Positions 58,730 through 64,000 of a stretch of 64,000 bases of DNA are shown here, piece after piece. Positions within the stretch are counted from its first letter, which is position 1; each line of letters starts with the position of its first letter. The position numbers and the translations under genes were made by a program. The notes under the pieces are model-generated. The model made no database searches and was not told the DNA's origin. It saw only the letters and a list, made by a program, of their open reading frames with translations. Source of the stretch: Streptomyces viridiviolaceus (GTDB lineage Bacteria; Actinomycetota; Actinomycetes; Streptomycetales; Streptomycetaceae); the NCBI RefSeq assembly GCF_014650995.1, contig NZ_BMWA01000014.1:62001-126000 (forward strand). Reading direction: 5' to 3'.

Positions 58730-61147
58730 ATGCGACTCAGCAGACGCTCCCTCCTGGCGGCGACGGCGGCGACAGGAACCGCCGCCCTGGTGACCACGGC
58801 GGGCACAGTGCACGCCCGTGCGGCCACCGGGACCGGCGAGGCCGCCGAGGCCGGCGTTCCCGCGCTCCTCGAACGTGCCGAGGCCCTGCTCACCGGCGGC
58901 GACCTCGACCCCGCCGACCCCGACTTCGCGGCGGCCGTCGCGGCACTGGACAGCACGGCGAAGGAACACTGGGACACCCTGGACCGCAGTGCCGCACGCA
59001 CCGCCCTCTGGACCGATCTCGCGCCGTTGGCCGACCCCGGCAACTTCGGCCAGAGCTACACCAGGCTGCGCACCATCGCCACCGCCTGGGCCACCCCCGG
59101 CACGTCACTGACGGCGGAAGCCGCCGTCGCCGACGCCCTCGTGGCCGCGCTGCGCTTCACGTACGACACCGCCTACAACCCGGCGCGGCGCGAGACGGGC
59201 AACTGGTGGTTCTGGGAGATCGGCGCTCCACGCGCCCTGATGGACAGCGCCGTCCTGCTGCGCGACCGGCTCCCCGCGGCCGACCTGGCGGACTACCTGT
59301 CCGTCGTCGACCGGTTCTGCCCCGACGCGGACCGCCGCACCAACTCTCCCACCCTCGCCGAGACCGGGGCCAACCGCGCCGACAAGGCCGTGATCGTCGC
59401 GCTCCGCGGCCTGCTCGGCCAGGACACCGCCAAGCTGGCATCGGCCCGGGACGCCCTGTCCGACGTACGCGACTCGGGCCGCAACAGCCTTTTCCGGTAC
59501 GTCACCTCGGGCGACGGGTTCTACGAGGACGGCTCCTTCGTCCAGCACGGTACGGTCGCGTACACCGGCACGTACGGCGTGGTCCTCCTGAGCGGCATCG
59601 CCCACCTCCTCGCGCTGCTGGCCGGTTCCCCGTGGGAGGTCACCGACCCCGAGGTGTCGGTGGTGTACGAGGCCGTCGAGCGGAGTTTCACTCCGGTGAT
59701 CTTCGAGGGCCTGATGATGGACGCCGTGCGCGGCCGTGCCGTCTCCCGGGAGAGGGCGGGCGACCACCGCGACGGGGCGGCGGCCGTCGCCGCGATCCTG
59801 CTGCTGGCGACCGGGGCGCCCGGGGCGTACGCCGCCCGCTGGCGCGCCGTCGCCAAGGGCTGGCTCACACGCAACCGCACCACCCCCTTCGCGCGGCTGG
59901 CCACACCGCCCCAACTCGCCCTCGCCAAGGACGTCCTGGACGACGACGGCGTCACGGTGGGGGAGCGCACCACGGGTCTCCACGTCTTCGCCGACATGGA
60001 CCGAGTGGTGCACCGCCGGCCGCGCTGGGCGTACACGCTCTCGCTCTCCTCGAAGCGCGTCGCGGCGTACGAGGCGGGCAACGGCGAGAACCTGCACGGC
60101 TGGTACACCGGCGACGGCATGGCCTATCTCTACGACGCGGACGATCTGACGCAGTTCAACGACGGCTTCTGGCCGACCGTCGACCCCTACCGCCTTCCCG
60201 GAACGACCGTCGACACCCGGCAGCGCACCGACCTCGGCACGGGCGGCGGCACGTCCACCTACCGGCCGGCCAACACCGTCGCGGGCGGGGCGGTGCTCCA
60301 CGCCCGGTACGGGGCCGTCTCCATGGAACTCATCGGCGCGCCCGGCAGCACCTTGCGGGCGAAGAAGTCCTGGTTCCTCATCGACGACGCGGTGGTCTCC
60401 CTCGGCGCCGGCATCACCGCCACGGACGGCCGCACCGTCGAGACGGTCGTCGAGAACCGCAGTCTGGGCCGCGACGGCACACGGCGTCTCGTGATCGACG
60501 GCGTCCGGCAACCCGACGGACAGGGCTGGTCCGGGCAGTTCGGCCGGGCAGGGTGGGCGCACATCGAGGGCGTCGGAGGCTACGTCTTCCCCGAGACGAC
60601 CGCACTGCACGCCTTGCGGGAGGAACGCACCGGCACCTGGCGGGCCGTCAACACGGGCGCGGACACCGGCGGTTCCACGACCGCCGTCACCCGGCGCTAC
60701 CTCACTCTCTGGATCGATCACGGCGTCTCGCCCACCGCGGCGGGGTACGCGCACGTGCTGCTGCCCGGCGCGTCCGCGGCCGTCACCGCCGCCTGGGCCC
60801 GCTCCCGTCCGGTACACGTCGTGGCCAACGACGCCGTCGTCCAGGCCGTGGAGGTGCGCCGGCTCGGCCTGACCGCGGCGAACTTCTGGAATGCGGGCAC
60901 GGCGGCCGGGATCACCTCCTCCGGCCCGGCCTCGGTGCTGGTCCTGCGGCGCGACGACCGGATCTCGGTGGCGGTCTGCGATCCCGGCCGCACCCTGACC
61001 ACGGTCGCCGTCGAGCTGCCGTTCCGCGTGCGCGCGGTGACCGACGCGGACGACACGGTGAGCGTCACCCCCGGCCGCAGGGGGCGTCTCACCGTCACGG
61101 TCGGCGGGTCGCGGGGCCACACCCACCGCGCGGAACTCGTTCCGTAG
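58730..61147 (+). CDS. Polysaccharide lyase family 8 (hyaluronan/chondroitin/xanthan lyase type)
   Basis: An 805-residue Tat-exported enzyme ('LSRRSLLAATAATGTAALVT'). An alpha/alpha toroid (about 40-385) and beta-sandwich domains follow. Catalytic residues expected for PL8 are seen: the aromatic patch N158-WW, Asn215 in 'ETGANRADKAV', His273 in 'SFVQHGTVAYTG' and Tyr282, with the His-to-Tyr spacing of nine seen in Bacillus xanthan lyase. It cleaves a uronic-acid glycan by beta-elimination outside the cell. Which glycan cannot be decided from these residues alone. It lies 19 bases after the M60-like gene. Confidence 0.92.
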   Translation: MRLSRRSLLAATAATGTAALVTTAGTVHARAATGTGEAAEAGVPALLERAEALLTGGDLDPADPDFAAAVAALDSTAKEHWDTLDRSAARTALWTDLAPLADPGNFGQSYTRLRTIATAWATPGTSLTAEAAVADALVAALRFTYDTAYNPARRETGNWWFWEIGAPRALMDSAVLLRDRLPAADLADYLSVVDRFCPDADRRTNSPTLAETGANRADKAVIVALRGLLGQDTAKLASARDALSDVRDSGRNSLFRYVTSGDGFYEDGSFVQHGTVAYTGTYGVVLLSGIAHLLALLAGSPWEVTDPEVSVVYEAVERSFTPVIFEGLMMDAVRGRAVSRERAGDHRDGAAAVAAILLLATGAPGAYAARWRAVAKGWLTRNRTTPFARLATPPQLALAKDVLDDDGVTVGERTTGLHVFADMDRVVHRRPRWAYTLSLSSKRVAAYEAGNGENLHGWYTGDGMAYLYDADDLTQFNDGFWPTVDPYRLPGTTVDTRQRTDLGTGGGTSTYRPANTVAGGAVLHARYGAVSMELIGAPGSTLRAKKSWFLIDDAVVSLGAGITATDGRTVETVVENRSLGRDGTRRLVIDGVRQPDGQGWSGQFGRAGWAHIEGVGGYVFPETTALHALREERTGTWRAVNTGADTGGSTTAVTRRYLTLWIDHGVSPTAAGYAHVLLPGASAAVTAAWARSRPVHVVANDAVVQAVEVRRLGLTAANFWNAGTAAGITSSGPASVLVLRRDDRISVAVCDPGRTLTTVAVELPFRVRAVTDADDTVSVTPGRRGRLTVTVGGSRGHTHRAELVP

Positions 61148-61168
61148 CCCAGCCCGAGGAGCAGCACC

Positions 61169-63088
61169 ATGTCCGTCGCACCGCACCTGCGTCTGCCACC
61201 ACCCGACCGGGTCCTGTCCTCACGTACCGGCTGGACCCGCGCCCACTGGGAGGCGACGGCCGACCGGATGCTGGACGCGCTCGTGCCGTACGCGACACCC
61301 GGCTTCGCCCAGTACCGGCTGCCGGGCCGGAACAGCTGGTCGGGGGTCGTGTCGGACGGACTCGAAGGGTTCGCCCGGTCGTTCCTGCTCGCGGCGTTCC
61401 GGATCGCCGGCGCGGGCGGGGCCGCCGACCCGGCGTTGACCGAGCGGTACGCGGCCGGCCTGGCCGCGGGTACGGACCGGGACGGCAAGGAGGCATGGCC
61501 CGCGCTCACAGACTGTTCGCAGCAGATGGTCGAGGCGGCCTCGATCGCGGTCGCGCTGCACGAGACCCGTCCATGGATCTGGGACCGCCTGGACGCCCGG
61601 GTGCAGGAACGCGTCGTCGACTGGTTCTCGGGCTTCGTCGGCGGCCGCACGTGGGACAACAACTGGCGCCTCTTCCAGGTGGTGTCGGAGCAGTTCCTCG
61701 CCTCGGTGGGCGCCCCGCACAGCCGCCGGGACATCGAGTCCGGCCTCGACCGGATCGAGGACTGGTACCGCGGCGACGGCTGGTACACCGACGGGGACGG
61801 CCGGAACTTCGACTACTACATCGGCTGGGCGATGCATCTGTACCCGCTGCTCTGGTCGCGGATCGCGTCCGACGACGGGGGCCGGACGGCCGTGTACAGA
61901 GAGCGTCTGAGCAGGTTCCTGGAGGATTACCCGCACTTCTTCGGCGCGGACGGCGCCCCCGTGCACCAGGGGCGCTCCCTGACGTACCGCTTCGCCGCCC
62001 TGGCCCCGGTGTGGATGGGAGCGCTGGCGGACTGCACTCCGCTCGCCCCCGGACTCACGCGCCGCCTGGCCTCCGGCACGCTGCGGCACTTCGTCGAGCA
62101 GGGGGTGCCGGACGAACGGGGGTTGTTGCCTCTGGGCTGGTACGGCACCTTCCTGCCGGCCACCCAGCCCTACTCCGGACCCGCCTCACCGTACTGGGCG
62201 AGCAAGGGCTTCCTCGGGCTGCTGCTCCCGGCGGACCACCCGGTCTGGACGGAGCGGGAGCTGCCCCTCCCCATCGAGGAGTCCGACACCTGCACGGCAC
62301 TCCCGGCGCCGGGCTGGCTGCTGCAGGGGACCCGGCACGACGGCATCGTCAGGCTGATCAACCACGGCAGCGACCACCAGCCGCCCCAGGGGGAAGACGC
62401 CGATCCGGCCGAAGGCGCGGAGGATCCGCACTACACGAAGCTCGCCTACTCGACCGCCACGGCCCCCGAGGCGGCCCCGCACGCGGTGGCGCGGGCCGTC
62501 GACAATCACCTGGCACTCCTGTCACCCCACGGCACACCGTCACGGCGGGGACGGATCCACCCCCTGCGCTGCGAGGACCGGATCGCCGCGTCCTGGTACG
62601 CGGCCCGGTTCCCGGGCGACGAGCACCGCTACCGCGTCGAGACCACGAGCGTGCTGCACGGCCCGTGGGAGCTCCGCGTCCACCGGATCGAAGCACCTGA
62701 AGGGGTGTCGGTGCGGGAGGGCGGGCACGCGGTGGCGCATGCGGAGACCCCTGCCGCACTGACCGGGCGGGGCTGGGCGCTGTCCCGTACGGACGACGGG
62801 CTGAGCAGCGCCGTCATCGCACTGTACGGCTGGGGCGAGGACACGGACGCAGGTACCGCGGAGGTGGCCCGGGACGTGCAGTCCAACGCGTTCGGTCCGC
62901 GTTCCGCGATCCCGTACCTGCGCCTGGACCGACACCCGGGGGGCCGGAGCACCCACGTGTCCCTGGTGGTGCTCTCCCGCGACACGATCCATCCGCAGGC
63001 ACTGCGCGACGCGGTCTCCGTGCGGGCGGGTGCCGGACACGCAGCGGTGTCGCTGGCGTTCCTGGACGGTACGACGATCGAGGTGTAG
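61169..63088 (+). CDS. DUF2264 domain protein
   Basis: A 639-residue protein with no export signal. The N-terminal ~380 residues look like an alpha/alpha toroid: 'SGVVSDGLEGFARSFLLAAF', 'NNWRLFQVVSEQFLASVG' and 'FDYYIGWAMHLYPLLWSRI' are DUF2264 hallmarks. A beta-rich C-terminal half follows, similar in layout to lyases and unsaturated-uronyl hydrolases. It starts 21 bases after the PL8 gene, so it probably processes the unsaturated oligosaccharides in the cytoplasm after import. The chemistry is unknown. Confidence 0.85.
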   Translation: MSVAPHLRLPPPDRVLSSRTGWTRAHWEATADRMLDALVPYATPGFAQYRLPGRNSWSGVVSDGLEGFARSFLLAAFRIAGAGGAADPALTERYAAGLAAGTDRDGKEAWPALTDCSQQMVEAASIAVALHETRPWIWDRLDARVQERVVDWFSGFVGGRTWDNNWRLFQVVSEQFLASVGAPHSRRDIESGLDRIEDWYRGDGWYTDGDGRNFDYYIGWAMHLYPLLWSRIASDDGGRTAVYRERLSRFLEDYPHFFGADGAPVHQGRSLTYRFAALAPVWMGALADCTPLAPGLTRRLASGTLRHFVEQGVPDERGLLPLGWYGTFLPATQPYSGPASPYWASKGFLGLLLPADHPVWTERELPLPIEESDTCTALPAPGWLLQGTRHDGIVRLINHGSDHQPPQGEDADPAEGAEDPHYTKLAYSTATAPEAAPHAVARAVDNHLALLSPHGTPSRRGRIHPLRCEDRIAASWYAARFPGDEHRYRVETTSVLHGPWELRVHRIEAPEGVSVREGGHAVAHAETPAALTGRGWALSRTDDGLSSAVIALYGWGEDTDAGTAEVARDVQSNAFGPRSAIPYLRLDRHPGGRSTHVSLVVLSRDTIHPQALRDAVSVRAGAGHAAVSLAFLDGTTIEV

Positions 63089-63115
63089 GCATCGGCGGCG
63101 GCAGGACCGGGTTGA

Positions 63116-64000
63116 TCACGCCGATCCTCTGGTCCGTCCGAGGTGCCCGGCGCCGCCGCCCTGCTCGTCCTCGTCGTCCTTCCGGCCGTCGCGGTCGGGG
63201 AGTGACGGGTGATAGCCGCCTGCGGCGATCGTGGCCACCATGTCGGCGAGATGCCCGCAGGCTCGAGTGATCTCCCGCTGGGACTGGTTGCGCTCGCTGA
63301 CGGCCGCCGCGACGAGCAGGGCCGTCAGCGAAGAGGAACCGTTGAACGCCTGCAGGACGATCATGTTGGTGAGCAGGTCGGGGGCACTGAACGGGGCCGA
63401 TCCCCGGCTGGCAGCGATGATCGCGAAGGTCGACACGGCCAGGGCGCAGGGCGCCGCCCCGGCCAGCTGGAAGCGGAAGGCCGCCCAGATCAGCAACGGG
63501 AACCCCAGGAACATGAGGGGTGTGTCGCCGGTCTCGACGAGTCCGACGCAGGCAGTGGCCGCGAGCAGCAGCAGTGCCTCCGTCCAACGTGACAGCGGGA
63601 CGTCCTTCGGCCGGTGTGCCGAACGGAGCACGAACAGGACCGGCGCCACCACCAGTACGCCCATCGCGTCGCCGGTCCACCAGACCGACCACGTCGGCCA
63701 GAACTGGTCCGCGCTCAGCACGCCGGCGAGAGCCAGCGTTGCGCTGCCCGTCGTCGCGCTGACCAGCATCCCGGTGAACGCGCCGAGAAATATCAGTGCG
63801 AGCGCATCGCGCAATCGGTCCAGCTCGGTACGGAATCCAGCGCGCCGGAGCAGTGCGTACGAGCACAAGGGCGCGAGGGTGTTCCCCGACGCGATCGCGA
63901 GTACGGCCGGGATCGACGGCCCGAGGGAGACGTTGACCAGGAGCGCGCCGAGCGCGATCCCTGGCCAGACCCGCGGGCCGCGCAGGAGCAGAGCTGCCAG
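63116..64000 (-). CDS. MASE1-domain membrane sensor, 5' end beyond window
   Basis: Open from base 64000 and cut there. About 294 residues are visible, with at least seven membrane helices in the MASE1 pattern: 'GPRVWPGIALGALLVNVSLG', 'LAIASGNTLAPL' and 'WTGDAMGVLVVAPVLF'. The C-terminus is a short charged cytosolic tail ('EITRACGHLADMVATIAAGG' then an Asp/Arg-rich end) with no GGDEF, EAL or kinase domain. MASE1 normally precedes such output domains; here output may be lost or supplied in trans. Confidence 0.85.
   Translation of the reverse strand: MAALLLRGPRVWPGIALGALLVNVSLGPSIPAVLAIASGNTLAPLCSYALLRRAGFRTELDRLRDALALIFLGAFTGMLVSATTGSATLALAGVLSADQFWPTWSVWWTGDAMGVLVVAPVLFVLRSAHRPKDVPLSRWTEALLLLAATACVGLVETGDTPLMFLGFPLLIWAAFRFQLAGAAPCALAVSTFAIIAASRGSAPFSAPDLLTNMIVLQAFNGSSSLTALLVAAAVSERNQSQREITRACGHLADMVATIAAGGYHPSLPDRDGRKDDEDEQGGGAGHLGRTRGSA

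Noticed and set aside
1..64000. tRNA, rRNA, CRISPR arrays, prophage or replication origin
   Set aside because: No cloverleaf with a T-loop consensus, no rRNA-like conserved stretch, no regularly spaced palindromic repeats and no DnaA-box cluster or phage structural genes were seen by reading; a tRNAscan or BLAST run would be decisive.

Overview
The window is chromosomal DNA of a high-GC actinomycete, almost certainly a Streptomyces. Codon third positions are strongly G/C, GTG starts are common, genes often overlap by ATGA or GTGA, there are many Tat/Sec-exported enzymes, mycothiol-dependent enzyme families occur, and a complete 2-methylisoborneol (earthy odour) operon is present. No rRNA, tRNA, CRISPR array or prophage was seen.

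Layout. 1-1.6 kb: the tail of an amidohydrolase gene, a tiny ORF, an internally deleted esterase and transposase scraps. 1.8-5.6 kb (minus strand): the 2-MIB operon, encoding a Family 2B encapsulin-type shell (historically EshA), 2-MIB synthase with a long Pro-rich N-terminal tail, and GPP 2-methyltransferase. It is bracketed by a 96-bp inverted repeat made of transposase sequence. 6.0-8.5 kb: transposase wreckage, an ABM monooxygenase, small fragments and an NmrA-like reductase. 8.5-18.3 kb: a PucR regulator divergent from a six-gene catabolic operon (fused urease gamma/beta, urease alpha, amidohydrolase, MFS carrier, ThDP enzyme, aldehyde dehydrogenase) joined mainly by overlapping stop/start codons. 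18.3-20.7 kb: glpF-glpK. 21-26 kb: methyltransferase, DinB, DUF1330, EEP phosphatase, TSUP permease and a second NmrA-like reductase. 26.1-28.7 kb: a CdsA-like cytidylyltransferase coupled to a GNAT/PLP-aminotransferase fusion. 29-39.7 kb: housekeeping and hypothetical genes, a class B PBP, a GDPD, a secreted protein with 36 perfect GGTAP repeats, and a TetR locus with a frameshifted secreted SRPBCC gene. 39.8-43.7 kb: an MDR reductase, then a free-standing ACP-KAS-AT trio behind a hairpin-rich leader. 44-46.2 kb: a double GNAT protein and two truncated regulators abutting at one breakpoint.

46.2-63.1 kb is a glycan/glycoprotein utilisation locus. A leftward six-gene operon encodes ABC importer permeases and binding protein, an M1 peptidase, a beta-helix CAZyme-like protein and a Gfo/Idh oxidoreductase. 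A rightward set encodes a 2-hydroxyacid dehydrogenase, a LacI repressor, an M60-like peptidase, a PL8 lyase and a DUF2264 protein. A shared box (AACCGCTTAC) lies upstream of both arms and is the likely LacI operator. The window closes in a truncated MASE1 sensor gene.

Most interesting leads: the GNAT-aminotransferase/CdsA pair (possible unknown lipid), the accessory-less urease-like operon whose alpha subunit has Val instead of the flap Cys, the ACP-KAS-AT trio with mutually exclusive leader hairpins, the proteoglycan-type locus, and the IS-flanked encapsulated 2-MIB island.
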